This document shows positions 42,906 through 52,456 of a stretch of 64,000 nt of DNA, piece by piece. Position numbers and translations under genes: made by a program. The stretch's first letter is position 1. Each line of letters opens with the position of its first letter. The notes under the pieces were generated by a model, which saw nothing but the letters and a program-made list of their open reading frames with translations, searched no databases and was not told where the DNA came from. This stretch comes from Cyanobium sp. Cruz-8D1 (GTDB lineage: Bacteria; Cyanobacteriota; Cyanobacteriia; PCC-6307; Cyanobiaceae), in contig NZ_JAGQCD010000016.1 in assembly GCF_024345975.1 (NCBI RefSeq), positions 1 to 64,000 of the forward strand. Reading direction: 5' to 3'.

Positions 42906-44716
42906 CAGGATCGGGGAACGGCGACGGGCCATGGTGTGGGGGAGATCTCCAGCAGAACCAGGTCGCGCAGGTCGTGGAGCAGGGCCAGCTCGGTGCTGCT
43001 GAGCTGGCGCGGCCGGGTGTCGATCAGGCAGAGGGTGCCCAGGCAGGTCCCATCGTCGAGGATCAGGGGCGAGCCCGCGTAGAAGCGGATGCGCGGCTCC
43101 CGCAGCACCAGCGGATTGTCCGCGAAGCGGTCATCGAGCCAGGTGTCCGCCACCAGCAGATCCGACTTCTGGGCGACCGCATGGGCGCAGAAGGCCAGAT
43201 CACGGGAGGTCTGGCCGGTGGCCAGACCGTGGCACGACTTGAACCATTGCCGCTCCGCATCGATCAGGCTGATCAGGGCGATGGGCACATCAAAGGCGGC
43301 GGCGGCGATCCGGGTCAGACGGTCGAAGCGTTCCTCCCGCTCCGTGTCCAGCAGGCCCAGTTCCCCCAGGCGTCGCAGGCGCCGCCGCTCGTCGCCCGGT
43401 GGCCGGGCCCGCTGCCAGCGGCAGGGGCTGCCCAGGCTCCAGGCCCGAAGCCTGGCGCGCAGGAAGCTCTCGGAGATGGGCCGCACCAGCCACTCGTTGA
43501 CCAGGGGATCGTCCCGCCGGCCCAGGTCCTCCTCGGCGGCCAGCATCAGGATGGGGGTGTCGGCCACCGCCGAGCCCAGGGACTCCCGCAGGCGGCGGAG
43601 CAGACCGGGGCCTTCTGCTGCTGGTGCCGGCTCCAACAGCAGCAGCGAGGCCCCCTGGCGCTCGAAGGCCTGCATCAGCTCCGCTTCCGTGCGGGCCACC
43701 CGGCAGGGCAGGTCCTCCAGGCGCAGGGCCGTGGTGAGGGCGGCCTCCAGATCCCTGTCCGCCACCCACACCAGGGCCGGAGGGCCGCTGGGCGTCTCCA
43801 CCTGGCTTGCGCCCCCGCCAGCCTCCGGGTTGGCGCCGGCGCCCGGGGTGGGGGAGGTGCGCAGCACCAGTCCCTCCGAGGCCGCCATCACCTCCAGGGG
43901 GGAACCCCGATCGGCCAGATCGGCACGCACCCGGGCCAGGATCAGGTCGATGGCCGCATCGTTGCGCAGGGGATCGTGGTGGGTGAGCGCCAGCCGGGCC
44001 ACCCCAGCCTGCTCGCAGATCCGCACGGCATATTCCACCGAGCTGTGGCCCCAGCCGAGCTTGGCCGGGAACTCCAGGGCCGTGTATTGGGCGTCGTGGA
44101 TCACCAGGTCGGCCCCCTCGATGAACTCCGCGTAGTGCAGGTCCTGGCCGGACACCGGGCCGAGGCCGCTGGCCAGCTCGGCGGTGTGGGGTTCGTGGTC
44201 GCAGCAGTAGACGACCGTGGCCCCATCGGCCTGGAGCCGGTAGGCCAGGGTGAGGGCGGGATGGTTGAGGTGATGGGTCGTCACCGTCACGTCCCCGAGG
44301 CGGAAGGTGCCTTCGCTCAGGTCGTGGTAGCGGATCGTGGCCGCGAACTGGTCGAGGGTGACCGGGAAGTAGGCGTGCTGCATCTGGCCGGAGAGCACGC
44401 TGCGCAGGCTGCCCGAGAGGCCGCTGGGTCCGTAGACGTCCCAGGAGTGGCCGGGGGCGAAAAAGGGGGCGAAGAAGGGAAAGCCCTGGATGTGGTCCCA
44501 GTGGGTGTGGCTGATCAGCAGCGACCCCTCCATGCCGTCGGGGCGCTCCTGCATCAGGGCCTGGCCGAGGTCGTGGGCGCCGGTGCCGCAGTCGATCACC
44601 AGCAGGGTGCCGGCGTCGGAGCGGACCTCCACACAGGAGGTGTTGCCGCCGAAACGGAAGGTGTCGGGGCCGGGTTTGGCGATCGAACCGCGGGTTCCCC
44701 AGAACCGGACCAACAT
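42905..44716 (-). CDS. MBL-fold hydrolase fused to a receiver-like region and a GAF domain
   Basis: About 603 residues. Domain 1 (1-270) is a metallo-beta-lactamase fold like class II phosphodiesterases, starting MLVRFWGTRGSIAKPGPDTF, with H70-T-H72-W-D74-H75 as the metal motif and VIHDAQYT, GWGHSSVEYAV and LTHHDP later. Residues about 300-425 resemble a response-regulator receiver fold without an obvious phosphorylation motif. Residues about 445-590 are a GAF domain (LGLLDTEREERFDRLTRIAA, AFCAHAVAQKSDLLVAD). It may degrade a cyclic nucleotide or other messenger under control of the GAF ligand. lysC lies directly upstream on the same strand. Confidence 0.8.
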   Translation of the reverse strand: MLVRFWGTRGSIAKPGPDTFRFGGNTSCVEVRSDAGTLLVIDCGTGAHDLGQALMQERPDGMEGSLLISHTHWDHIQGFPFFAPFFAPGHSWDVYGPSGLSGSLRSVLSGQMQHAYFPVTLDQFAATIRYHDLSEGTFRLGDVTVTTHHLNHPALTLAYRLQADGATVVYCCDHEPHTAELASGLGPVSGQDLHYAEFIEGADLVIHDAQYTALEFPAKLGWGHSSVEYAVRICEQAGVARLALTHHDPLRNDAAIDLILARVRADLADRGSPLEVMAASEGLVLRTSPTPGAGANPEAGGGASQVETPSGPPALVWVADRDLEAALTTALRLEDLPCRVARTEAELMQAFERQGASLLLLEPAPAAEGPGLLRRLRESLGSAVADTPILMLAAEEDLGRRDDPLVNEWLVRPISESFLRARLRAWSLGSPCRWQRARPPGDERRRLRRLGELGLLDTEREERFDRLTRIAAAAFDVPIALISLIDAERQWFKSCHGLATGQTSRDLAFCAHAVAQKSDLLVADTWLDDRFADNPLVLREPRIRFYAGSPLILDDGTCLGTLCLIDTRPRQLSSTELALLHDLRDLVLLEISPTPWPVAVPRS

Positions 44717-44742
44717 GCCGCCACCCTGGTGCCGGCTCAACC

Positions 44743-46578
44743 CTAGGAAGGGCAGGTGCTTTCAGTTGCGGGTGCTTCCGTTCCCTCGGCGGCGTGGCGG
44801 GTGGTGCCGCCGAGGCCGAAGGCCTGGTGCACCGCCTGCAGGGCCCGCACCCCATCGGCCTCCGCCACCACGCAACTGGTGCGGATCTCGCTGGTGGCGA
44901 TCAGGGAGATGTTGATGCCCGCCTCGGCCAGGGAACGGAACATCCGTGCCGCTGTGCCGGCGGTGCAGGCCATCCCGGCACCCACGGCGCTGACCCTGGC
45001 GATGGCCGGGCCCTCCTCGAAGCAGGCGCCGTCCCACTGCCGCAGGACCGGGGCCAGGGCCCGCTCGGCCCCCGGCCGGTCGTCGCGGCGCAGGGTGAAG
45101 CTCATGTCCCGGCGCCGGTCCTCGGGGCCGCCGTGGGTGCGCTCCGACTGCACGATGGCGTCCAGACTGATGCCCGCATCGGCCAGGGCCCGGCAGATGG
45201 CCGCGGCGGCCCCCGGCCGATCGGACACCCGGCGCACCGACACCTGCACCTGGTCGCGGTCGAGGGCCACCCCCCGCACCGCCGGATCGCCCAGGTGGCA
45301 GGGGGGTGGATCGTGGCGCAGCTGCTGGTCGGCCAGCTCGAACGCCTCCCCGGCGGCCCGCAGGGCCCGGGCCCCCAGCGGGCCCTCCACCACGCAGCTC
45401 ACCTTCACCTCGCTGGTGGCGATCAGGCGCAGGTTGATGCCGAGGCGGGCCATGGTGTCGAACAGGCGGGCTGCCACCCCCGGCCGGCCCAGGATCCCGG
45501 CGCCGGCGATGCTCAGCTTGGCCATGCCGGCTTCGGCCGTGAGCCGGGCGCCATCGGCCCCCATGGCGGCCAGCACCTCCTGGCAGACCCGCCGGGCCGG
45601 TTCCATTTCCGACGCCGCCAGGGTGAAGGCGATGTCGTTGCTGGTGCCCTCGTGGGTGGCCTGCACGATCAGGTCCACGTTCAGCCCGGCGGCGCCGAGG
45701 GCCTCGAACAGGGTGGCGGCCACTCCCGGCCTGTCGGGCACATGGGAGAGGGCCAGCACCGCCTGGTCTGTCTCGAGTTCGGCGCCATCCACGGGCCGGC
45801 CCAGCTCCAGCCCTTCGCTACCGATCGGGCGGGCCGGACCACTGGTGAGGCGGGTGCCGGGGGCCTGGCTCCAGCTGGAGCGCACCGTCAGGGGCACCCC
45901 GTAGTTGCGGGCGATCTCCACGGCCCGGGGGTGGAGCACCGCGGCCCCGAGGCTGGCCAGTTCCAGCATCTCGTCGCAGCTGACACTGGCCATCAGCTGG
46001 GCATCGCTCACCTTGCGGGGATCGGTGGTCAGCACCCCGGGCACGTCGGTGTAGATCTCGCAGCCGTCGGCGCCGAGGGCGGCCGCCAGTGCCACCGCCG
46101 AGGTGTCGGAGCCGCCCCGGCCCAGGGTGGTGATCTCCGGGGTGCCGGCGTGGCCGCTGCTGGTGCCCTGGAAGCCGGCCACCACCACCACGTAGCCGTC
46201 CTCCAACAGGCGGCGCAGCCGTTCGGTGCGCACCTCGAGGATGCGGGCCCGGCCATGGGCTGATTCGGTGATGATCCCCGCCTGGGTGCCAGTCATCGAG
46301 ACGGCGGGGACGCCTTCGGTGTGCAGGGCCATCGACAGCAGGGCGATCGACACCTGCTCACCCGTGGCCAGCAGCATGTCCATCTCCCGCCGCGGCGGGT
46401 CGCTGCAGAGGCTGGCGGCCATGCCGGTGAGCTGGTCGGTGGTGTGGCCCATGGCCGAGACCACGATCACCAGTTCGTGGCCCTCCTCGCGGCTGGCGGC
46501 GATGCGGCGGGCCACCGCCCGGATCCGCTCGGTGTCAGCCACCGACGTCCCCCCGAACTTCTGTATCAGCAGGCCCAT
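44743..46578 (-). CDS. lysC: aspartate kinase with four ACT domains
   Basis: About 611 residues. The kinase domain starts MGLLIQKFGGTSVADTERIR and contains TLGRGGSDTSAVALAAALGA, plus VPGVLTTDPRKV. Two pairs of ACT domains follow (about residues 280-440 and 455-600), with repeated phrases VPDRPGVAATLFEALG, LIATSEVKVSCVV and LIATSEIRTSCVV. Four ACT domains are the cyanobacterial arrangement and mediate lysine/threonine feedback. It phosphorylates aspartate, the step before asd. ATG at 46578 was chosen over the longer frame into the holA gene. Confidence 0.95.
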   Translation of the reverse strand: MGLLIQKFGGTSVADTERIRAVARRIAASREEGHELVIVVSAMGHTTDQLTGMAASLCSDPPRREMDMLLATGEQVSIALLSMALHTEGVPAVSMTGTQAGIITESAHGRARILEVRTERLRRLLEDGYVVVVAGFQGTSSGHAGTPEITTLGRGGSDTSAVALAAALGADGCEIYTDVPGVLTTDPRKVSDAQLMASVSCDEMLELASLGAAVLHPRAVEIARNYGVPLTVRSSWSQAPGTRLTSGPARPIGSEGLELGRPVDGAELETDQAVLALSHVPDRPGVAATLFEALGAAGLNVDLIVQATHEGTSNDIAFTLAASEMEPARRVCQEVLAAMGADGARLTAEAGMAKLSIAGAGILGRPGVAARLFDTMARLGINLRLIATSEVKVSCVVEGPLGARALRAAGEAFELADQQLRHDPPPCHLGDPAVRGVALDRDQVQVSVRRVSDRPGAAAAICRALADAGISLDAIVQSERTHGGPEDRRRDMSFTLRRDDRPGAERALAPVLRQWDGACFEEGPAIARVSAVGAGMACTAGTAARMFRSLAEAGINISLIATSEIRTSCVVAEADGVRALQAVHQAFGLGGTTRHAAEGTEAPATESTCPS

Positions 46579-46606
46579 GGGCTCGTCGCCGGCGCGTCGG
46601 GCTCGA

Positions 46607-47605
46607 TTATCGACGCGGGGCGTTGCCGGGCTGGGCCAGGGCGGCCAGCAGGAAGCCGTCCCGGAAGGCATCGCCGGGGTCGGCGCCGCGCTTGAGGGCG
46701 GCCTCCACGTCGAGCAGGCGGCGCAGCAGGGCCAGCAGCTGCTCGGGGCTGCGGCCGCGGATCTGTTTGCGCATCACGTAGATCCGCTTGGGATTGCCGA
46801 TCCCCGCGGCTTTGGCGATCACGGCCACGTCCTGCTCGCCGCTGCGCTCCAGCAGGCACACCCAGAGCCAGCCCCGGATCTGACTGGCCAGGGCCGCCAC
46901 GATGCGCAGGGCCGGTTCGTTGGCCTCCAGCAGCGCTTCCACAAGGGCGATCGCCTCGGCGGGGCGCTGGGCCAGCAGGGCATCCCCCACGGCCAGGCTG
47001 CTGGTGACCTGGCCGCCGATCAGGGCGGCCACCGCCTCGGCTGTGATGGGGCCCGCGGCGCTGCCGGTGTGCAGCGCCAGCTTCTCCAGCTCACTGGCCA
47101 GCCGCAGACCGTCGCTGCCGATCGCTTCGGCCAGGGCTTCGGCCGCCGCCGGGGCCAGGGCCAGGCCCCGCTCCCGGGCGGCGCTCTCCACCCGCTCGAT
47201 CTGGCCGGCCCCGTCCCAGATCGGCGGCAGGGTGAAGGACCGCTCCTCCGCCACGGCCCGCAGTCGCTTGGTGGTGCGCAGCCGGGCGTCGGGCTTGCCC
47301 TCGCTCACCAGGAACAGGTGGCCATCGGCGGGGATGAGCTCGAGGGCGGCCTCCAGCTGGGCGGCCAGCTCCGCCGGACAGGCCTGGCAGAAGGGACTGC
47401 GCTGCAGCACCACCACCCGGGCCCCGGCGCCGAAGGGGGCCGTTCGGGCCTCCTCCAGGGCTTGGGCCGCCTGGCCGGGATCGCCGCCATCGAGGCGGCT
47501 GAGGTTGATCGTGGCCCAGGCCGGATCCACCAGGGCCTCGATCTGGGCCGCCAGGGCCCGCTGGCGGGCGGCTTCATCGTCGCCCCAGTAGAGGTGAATC
47601 GGCAT
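46607..47605 (-). CDS. holA: DNA polymerase III subunit delta
   Basis: A 332-residue clamp-loader delta subunit starting MPIHLYWGDDEAARQRALAA. Blocks such as ARVVVLQRSPF, LFLVSEGKPDARLRTTKRLR, IWDGAGQIERVESAARERGL and ASELEKLALH match the AAA+-like delta fold without a functional Walker A. It opens the beta clamp together with DnaX, encoded about 20 kb away. The ATG overlaps the stop of the PIN-domain gene (TGATG). The frame runs much further upstream but only antisense-like residues are found there. Confidence 0.88.
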   Translation of the reverse strand: MPIHLYWGDDEAARQRALAAQIEALVDPAWATINLSRLDGGDPGQAAQALEEARTAPFGAGARVVVLQRSPFCQACPAELAAQLEAALELIPADGHLFLVSEGKPDARLRTTKRLRAVAEERSFTLPPIWDGAGQIERVESAARERGLALAPAAAEALAEAIGSDGLRLASELEKLALHTGSAAGPITAEAVAALIGGQVTSSLAVGDALLAQRPAEAIALVEALLEANEPALRIVAALASQIRGWLWVCLLERSGEQDVAVIAKAAGIGNPKRIYVMRKQIRGRSPEQLLALLRRLLDVEAALKRGADPGDAFRDGFLLAALAQPGNAPRR

Positions 47606-48174
47606 CAGGGCAGGGGTGGCGCCGGCAGGGGCAGGGCGGCGAGCAGGCGGGGGTCCCGGCTGATCATCGCCGTGGCGCCCCCCTGCAGGGCCGAGGCCAG
47701 CTCCAGGGCCACGTCGGGTGCCACCGCGGCGTGGAGGCCTGGCCGTTGCAGGCGCGCCGCCGCCAGGGCGACCTGGGGCGTGAGACTCACCAGGGTCCAG
47801 GCCGTCGGGTCGCTGAACACCGCTTCGTAGCGGGCCGCCAGGGCTTCGTCCCCCAGGCGCAGGGGCCCTTCCATCAGCGTCATCAAGGTGGCCATGCTGA
47901 GCACGCCGCGCCAGCGCCCGGCCGCGATCGCGGCGATCAGGGGCTCCGAGTGGCGGCTGGAGGCGTCGCCGCGCAGGTAGGGAATCAGCACCGTGGCGTC
48001 GACGGCCACAGCCGAGCCGAGGGACTGGCCGGTGCTGCTCTCCAGGGGCTGGACCGGCCAGGGTTGGCTCGGCGGGAGCGGATCCGGCCAGCAGGCGCGG
48101 CCGCTGCCCCTGAGGGCGATCAAGGCCTGCCGCTGGGGACGATGGCGCCGCCAGAGCGGCACCAGGGCCGCCAC
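47605..48174 (-). CDS. PIN-domain protein with Phd-like N-terminal remnant
   Basis: Residues about 58-189 are a PIN ribonuclease fold: VAVDATVLIPYLRGD with the first Asp, ATLMTLMEGPL with Glu, and AVAPDVALELASAL plus a late TAMISRDPRLL. In front, residues 1-50 read VAALVPLWRRHRPQRQ..., which continue an antitoxin-like reading further upstream (HGGEETLISRHGHPVAALVP). Only the last part of that antitoxin is within this GTG-started frame. This may be a fused Phd-PIN polypeptide whose antitoxin start has been lost. It overlaps the holA start by one base. Confidence 0.65.
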   Translation of the reverse strand: MAALVPLWRRHRPQRQALIALRGSGRACWPDPLPPSQPWPVQPLESSTGQSLGSAVAVDATVLIPYLRGDASSRHSEPLIAAIAAGRWRGVLSMATLMTLMEGPLRLGDEALAARYEAVFSDPTAWTLVSLTPQVALAAARLQRPGLHAAVAPDVALELASALQGGATAMISRDPRLLAALPLPAPPLP

Positions 48175-48288
48175 AGGGTGACCGTGGCGCGAGATCAGCG
48201 TCTCCTCGCCCCCATGGGCCCGATCGAGCAGCTCCGGAAAGCGCTTCCTGGCCTCCAGGACGCCGAGGGTGTCCTGGGGTGCGCAGGC
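48175..48288 (-). pseudogene. out-of-frame Phd-type antitoxin segment upstream of the PIN gene
   Basis: In the same frame as the PIN protein the upstream codons read LGVLEARKRFPELLDRAHGG followed by EETLISRHGHP, an almost complete Phd/YefM antitoxin. No ATG, GTG or TTG opens it; a TAA lies just before, leaving only ATT as a conceivable start. The apparent normal start (GTG at 48307) is in another frame. A single frameshift would restore a typical antitoxin. Confidence 0.5.
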
Positions 48289-48300
48289 GAAAATTTATTC

Positions 48301-48315
48301 TGTACACAATGTACA
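48301..48315. promoter_or_regulatory. TGTACA-N3-TGTACA operator
   Basis: Two perfect TGTACA hexamers separated by CAA form a 15-bp palindrome just before the antitoxin-like segment. TGTACA cores are bound by YefM/Phd-type antitoxins to autoregulate their operons, so the site fits this toxin-antitoxin locus. Confidence 0.65.
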
Positions 48316-48398
48316 GGTTTTGATCTGGCTCGGCAGAGGCCCCCGCTCACCCGGAGCACGGCCAGGGTGCATCCCGTAGCCTCGCCCTTTCCGCCCCG

Positions 48399-49136
48399 GT
48401 GGCCATCACCGCGCCGGCGGGGCAGCTCGGAGCGCCGCAGGCGATGGACAGCCAGGCGATCAACAGATCTGAGGCTTGCCTCGATCACCCGATCTTTCGG
48501 GAGAGCGTGCGGCGCATCCGCGCCTGGCTGGGGCCCACCGGCCTGGAGGGGGTGGAGCGGGAGCTGCTGGAACGCCTGGTGCACAGCAGCGGCGATCTGG
48601 CCCTGGCGCCGGATCTGCGCCTTGGCCCGGGGGCCTGCGCCTCCGGCCTCAAAGCCCTGGCGGCCGGCGCGCCGATCCTCACCGACACGGCGATGGCCGC
48701 GGCGGCCGTGGCGCCCATGGCCCGGCGCACCTTCGCCAACCCGGTCCATTCGGTGCTGGCCTGGGCGCCGGCCGCCGCTCCCGCCGGTGGCACCCGGGCG
48801 GCGGCGGGCATGGAGCGGGCGCTGCTGGAGCACCCGGGGGCGGTGGTGCTGGTGGGCAGCGCCCCCACGGCCCTGGAGCGGCTGTTGGAGCTGGTCGAGG
48901 CCGGAACCATCGCCGCCCCGGCCCTGGTGATCGGCATGCCGGTGGGGTTCGTGGGGGTGGCCGAGAGCAAGCGCCACCTGGCGGCCAGCGATCTGGTGCA
49001 GATCAGGCTGGAGGGCAGCAAGGGCGGCGCCGGATTGGTGGGTGCCGCCGCCAATGCCTTGTTGCGCCGGGCCTGGCTGGATCAGGCGGCTCAGGATCAG
49101 GCAGTCGAGGATCAGGCGGCCCTGGATCCCCCATGA
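48399..49136 (+). CDS. cobH: precorrin-8X methylmutase
   Basis: CobH/CbiC moves the C11 methyl to C12 to yield hydrogenobyrinate or cobyrinate. [13 protein letters not shown]-type start (residues 20-33), [20 protein letters not shown] with the catalytic His, [31 protein letters not shown] and [17 protein letters not shown] are the diagnostic blocks. GTG at 48399 gives 245 residues; ATG at 48444 is a plausible shorter start. The C-terminus carries a short Asp-Gln-Ala repeat. It overlaps the 3' end of the convergent mutS by 25 bases. Confidence 0.92.
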   Translation: MAITAPAGQLGAPQAMDSQAINRSEACLDHPIFRESVRRIRAWLGPTGLEGVERELLERLVHSSGDLALAPDLRLGPGACASGLKALAAGAPILTDTAMAAAAVAPMARRTFANPVHSVLAWAPAAAPAGGTRAAAGMERALLEHPGAVVLVGSAPTALERLLELVEAGTIAAPALVIGMPVGFVGVAESKRHLAASDLVQIRLEGSKGGAGLVGAAANALLRRAWLDQAAQDQAVEDQAALDPP

Positions 49137-51847
49137 AGGCCCACCGCCACGTGGCTGTTGGCCTCGATCCGGCCCAGCACCTGGCGGGCCCGCAGCACCA
49201 CCGAGGCAGGAACGCCCGCCAGGCGTGCGGCCTCAATGCCGTAGCTGCGGCTGGCGCCGCCCCGGCAGACCCGGTGCAGGAAGACCAGGTCGTTGCCGGT
49301 TTCCTCCACCAGCACCTGGGCATTGCCGACGTTGGGCAGCAGCTCGGCGAGCTCGTTGAGCTCGTGGTAATGGGTGGCGAAGATGGTGCGGGCGCCGATG
49401 CCGTCGGCCAGGTGCTCGGCGACGGCCCAGGCGATCGAGAGGCCATCGAAGGTGGCCGTGCCCCGGCCGATCTCGTCGAGCAGCACCAGGGAGCGGGGGC
49501 TGGCGTGGTGAAGGATGTTGGCCGTTTCGGCCATCTCCACCATGAAGGTGGACTGGCCGCTGGCCAGGTCGTCGACGGCCCCCACCCGGGTGAAGATGCG
49601 GTCGGCGATGCCGAGGCGGGCGGAGCGCGCCGGGATCCAGCTGCCGATCTGGGCCATCAGCTGAAGCAGGCCGCTCTGGCGCAGATAGCAGCTCTTGCCA
49701 CTGGCATTCGGCCCGGTGAGCACGATCAGATCTGGTGCCGGTGCTCCGTCAGCCTCCGGAGACCCCAGCTGCAGGTCGTTGGGGGTGAAGGACGCGTCGA
49801 CCAGCAGCTGCTCCACCACCGGATGGCGCCCCGCCTCGATCACCAGCTCGCGCCCCTCGCTGAGCTCGGGCCGGCAGTAGCCAGAGGTGGCCGCCACCTC
49901 CGCCAGGGAGGCCAGGGCATCGAGTTCCGCCACCCGCCGGGCGGCCGCCCGCACGGGCCCTGCCGCTTCCCCCACGCTGCGGCGCAGCTCGCAGAACAGG
50001 TCGTACTCCCGCTGGCAGGTGCGGGCCCGCAGCTGCAGGATCCGGCCTTCGCGGCCCTTGAGCTCGGGGGTGACGAAGCGTTCCTCGTTGGCCAGGGTCT
50101 GGCGGCGGATCCAATGGTCCGGAACAGCGGCGGCCCGGGCCCGGCTCACCGCCAGGAAGTAGCCGAAGCTGCGGTGGTACTGGAGGCGCAGGTTGGGGTT
50201 GCCGCTGGCCCGGCGCTCGATCGCCTCCTGCCGGGAGAGCCAGGCCTCCTGGTCGTCGAGCTGGTTGCGCAGGCCGTCGAGCACCGGATCGACCCCGTCG
50301 TGGAGCAGCCCGCCCTCGCTCAGCGACAGGGGCGGCGTCTCCACCAGGTGGTGACGCACCTGTTCGGCCAGGGCGGCCAGCTCGGGCCAGGGACCCTTGA
50401 GGACCACCAGGGGGGCGCTGCGGCAGGAGGCCACCAGGGCCGCCAGGCGGGGCAGGCGCTCGAGGCCATCGGCGAGGGCCACCAGGTCGCGGGCGGAGGC
50501 ACTGCCGGCGCCGGCCCGACCCGCCAGGCGCTCCAGATCCCCCATGGGCCGCAGCAGCCGGCGCAGAGCCAGCCGCAGGGGCCGCTGCTCCACCAGCTCG
50601 CTCACCGCCTCCTGGCGCTCCAGGATCGCGGCGCGGTCCACCAGGGGGGCCTCGATCCAGCGCCGCAGGCAGCGGCCGCCCATGGCGGTGGTGGTGCGGT
50701 CGAGGGCCCAGAGCAGGGAGCCCTGCAGGGAGCCGCCTAGCTGGGTGCGGGTGAGTTCCAGGTTGCGGCGGGTCTGGGCGTCGAGCACCAGCTGGTCGCC
50801 GGCGTGCCAGAGCCGGGGCCTTTCCAGCGGGATGGCCGCGGGTTCGGCCTGGGTGGTGTCCAGGTAGGCCAGCAGGCCCCCGGCGGCCCGCAGCGCCAGG
50901 GGGGCTTCCCCCAGCCCCAGGCCATCAAGGCTGGCCAGCCGGAAACGGCGGCGCAGCAGGGCGGCGGCTTCGGTGGTTTCGAAGGGCGTGCGGGCCAGGG
51001 GGGTGAGCCGCAGGCCCTCGGGGCACCAGGCGGGGGTGTCCCCCTGGCCGGGCCAGACCACCTCGGCGGGCTCCAGCTGCAGCAGCTCCTGGTGCAGGCT
51101 GCCGCTGCCGTCCCGTTCGGTCAGCCGGAATTCGCCGGTGCTGACATCGGCGACGGCCAGGCCCCAGCGACCGGCGTGGCTGCCGTCGCCGTCGAGCACC
51201 ACGGCGCAGAGCCAGTTGTTGCGGCGGGCCGCCAGCATCCCCTCCTCCAGCACCGTGCCGGGGGTCAGCACCCGGGTGATGCCGCGGCGCAGCAGGGCCC
51301 CCTTGGCGGGGGTGGCCTCCAGCTGGTCGCAGAGGGCGACGCTGAGGCCGCGGCGCACCAGGTCGGCGCAGTAGCGCTCGGCGGCGTGGTGGGGGATGCC
51401 CGCCATCGGCACCCGGCCCAGGGCCTTGCCGGCGTCCTTGCCGGTGAGGGTGAGCTCCAGCAGACGCGAGAGCAGGATCGCGTCCTCGAAGAAGAACTCG
51501 AAGAAGTCGCCGAGGCGATAGAGCAGTACCCGGTCCGGATGGGCCGCCTTCAGCTCCACGTAGTGCCGCAGCACCGGGGTGAGCGCCGCCGGATCCACCA
51601 GGGAATGGTGGTGCCAGCGGGGCAGGTCGTCGTCGGGCTCCGGGCTCTCGCTCTTGGCCGGCTCCGGCTCTGGAGCCACTGGCCGCCGCCGCCGCGCACG
51701 CGGCCTGGCGCTGGCATCGGCAAGCAGCGTCTGCTCATCAAAGCCGACTTCGGGCTCCGGCGCCGGCGCCACGTCACCCCCAAACAAGTCGCCCTGCAGG
51801 CTGGCGTCGTCGCTGAGCGGGAGCTGCTGCTGCACTTCCCTGGCCAT
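49112..51847 (-). CDS. mutS: DNA mismatch repair protein MutS
   Basis: A 911-residue protein of full MutS length. After an acidic Pro-rich N-terminal extension (about 105 residues, longer than in E. coli) the mismatch-binding domain shows [20 protein letters not shown], the FxE-type motif modified. The ATPase has [60 protein letters not shown] and [14 protein letters not shown]. It recognises mispairs and recruits MutL. In place of the canonical Phe-x-Glu, the reading is DFFEFFFED with Phe-Phe-Glu. Confidence 0.95.
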   Translation of the reverse strand: MAREVQQQLPLSDDASLQGDLFGGDVAPAPEPEVGFDEQTLLADASARPRARRRRPVAPEPEPAKSESPEPDDDLPRWHHHSLVDPAALTPVLRHYVELKAAHPDRVLLYRLGDFFEFFFEDAILLSRLLELTLTGKDAGKALGRVPMAGIPHHAAERYCADLVRRGLSVALCDQLEATPAKGALLRRGITRVLTPGTVLEEGMLAARRNNWLCAVVLDGDGSHAGRWGLAVADVSTGEFRLTERDGSGSLHQELLQLEPAEVVWPGQGDTPAWCPEGLRLTPLARTPFETTEAAALLRRRFRLASLDGLGLGEAPLALRAAGGLLAYLDTTQAEPAAIPLERPRLWHAGDQLVLDAQTRRNLELTRTQLGGSLQGSLLWALDRTTTAMGGRCLRRWIEAPLVDRAAILERQEAVSELVEQRPLRLALRRLLRPMGDLERLAGRAGAGSASARDLVALADGLERLPRLAALVASCRSAPLVVLKGPWPELAALAEQVRHHLVETPPLSLSEGGLLHDGVDPVLDGLRNQLDDQEAWLSRQEAIERRASGNPNLRLQYHRSFGYFLAVSRARAAAVPDHWIRRQTLANEERFVTPELKGREGRILQLRARTCQREYDLFCELRRSVGEAAGPVRAAARRVAELDALASLAEVAATSGYCRPELSEGRELVIEAGRHPVVEQLLVDASFTPNDLQLGSPEADGAPAPDLIVLTGPNASGKSCYLRQSGLLQLMAQIGSWIPARSARLGIADRIFTRVGAVDDLASGQSTFMVEMAETANILHHASPRSLVLLDEIGRGTATFDGLSIAWAVAEHLADGIGARTIFATHYHELNELAELLPNVGNAQVLVEETGNDLVFLHRVCRGGASRSYGIEAARLAGVPASVVLRARQVLGRIEANSHVAVGLHGGSRAA

Positions 51848-51924
51848 GGGCCCGCCGCCTGGAGCGCCCCGATCGTAGGGGGCCTGCCGGGGAGACCCTC
51901 ACGAGGCTGGCGGAGGAGGCCCGG

Positions 51925-51963
51925 ATGCTGCTCAACTGGGTCGTGAGCTTCTGCGTGGTCTGA
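51925..51963 (+). pseudogene. possible psbZ 3' vestige upstream of ribH
   Basis: A 12-codon frame reads [12 protein letters not shown] and ends TGA five bases before ribH. The real psbZ at 54045-54233 ends [11 protein letters not shown]. Of 39 aligned bases, 29 agree in the same frame and with the same stop. From memory psbZ is often next to ribH in related picocyanobacteria, so this may be a leftover of a relocated copy. Short length makes chance similarity possible. Confidence 0.25.
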
Positions 51964-51967
51964 TCCC

Positions 51968-52456
51968 TTGACGGTTTTCGAAGGTCGCTTCACCGATGTC
52001 GCCGGTCTGCGGATCGGCCTGGTGATCGCCCGCTTCAACGATCTGGTGACCGGCAAGCTGCTGAGCGGCTGCCTTGATTCCCTTTCCCGCCACGGCATTG
52101 ATGTGGGCCCCGAGAGCAGCCAGCTCGACGTGGCCTGGGTGCCGGGCAGCTTCGAGATTCCCCTGGTGGCCCAGCGGCTGGCCGCCAGCGGCCGCTACCA
52201 GGTGGTGATCACCCTGGGGGCGGTGATCCGCGGCGACACCCCCCACTTCGATGTGGTCGTGGCCGAGGTGAGCAAGGGGGTGGCCGCCGTGGCCCGCGAC
52301 ACCGGCGTGCCGGTGATCTTCGGGGTGCTCACCACCGACACCCTGCAGCAGGCCCTGGAGCGGGCCGGCATCAAAAGCAACCTGGGCTGGAGCTACGGCC
52401 TCCAGGCCCTGGAGATGGGCAGCCTGATGGCGGCGCTAGCCAAGCAACAGCCATGA
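51968..52456 (+). CDS. ribH: 6,7-dimethyl-8-ribityllumazine synthase
   Basis: A 162-residue lumazine synthase that condenses the pyrimidine and dihydroxybutanone phosphate in riboflavin synthesis. [60 protein letters not shown] with the catalytic His, and [20 protein letters not shown] are all present. It starts with TTG in the frame. The stop overlaps rfbA (ATGA), an unusual partner. Confidence 0.96.
   Translation: MTVFEGRFTDVAGLRIGLVIARFNDLVTGKLLSGCLDSLSRHGIDVGPESSQLDVAWVPGSFEIPLVAQRLAASGRYQVVITLGAVIRGDTPHFDVVVAEVSKGVAAVARDTGVPVIFGVLTTDTLQQALERAGIKSNLGWSYGLQALEMGSLMAALAKQQP

Noticed and set aside
46607-48307. A 566-codon frame starting at GTG 48307 and ending as holA
   Set aside because: Residues before the ATG at 47605 are out of frame with the PIN protein and look random; HolA begins at MPIHLYWGDD.
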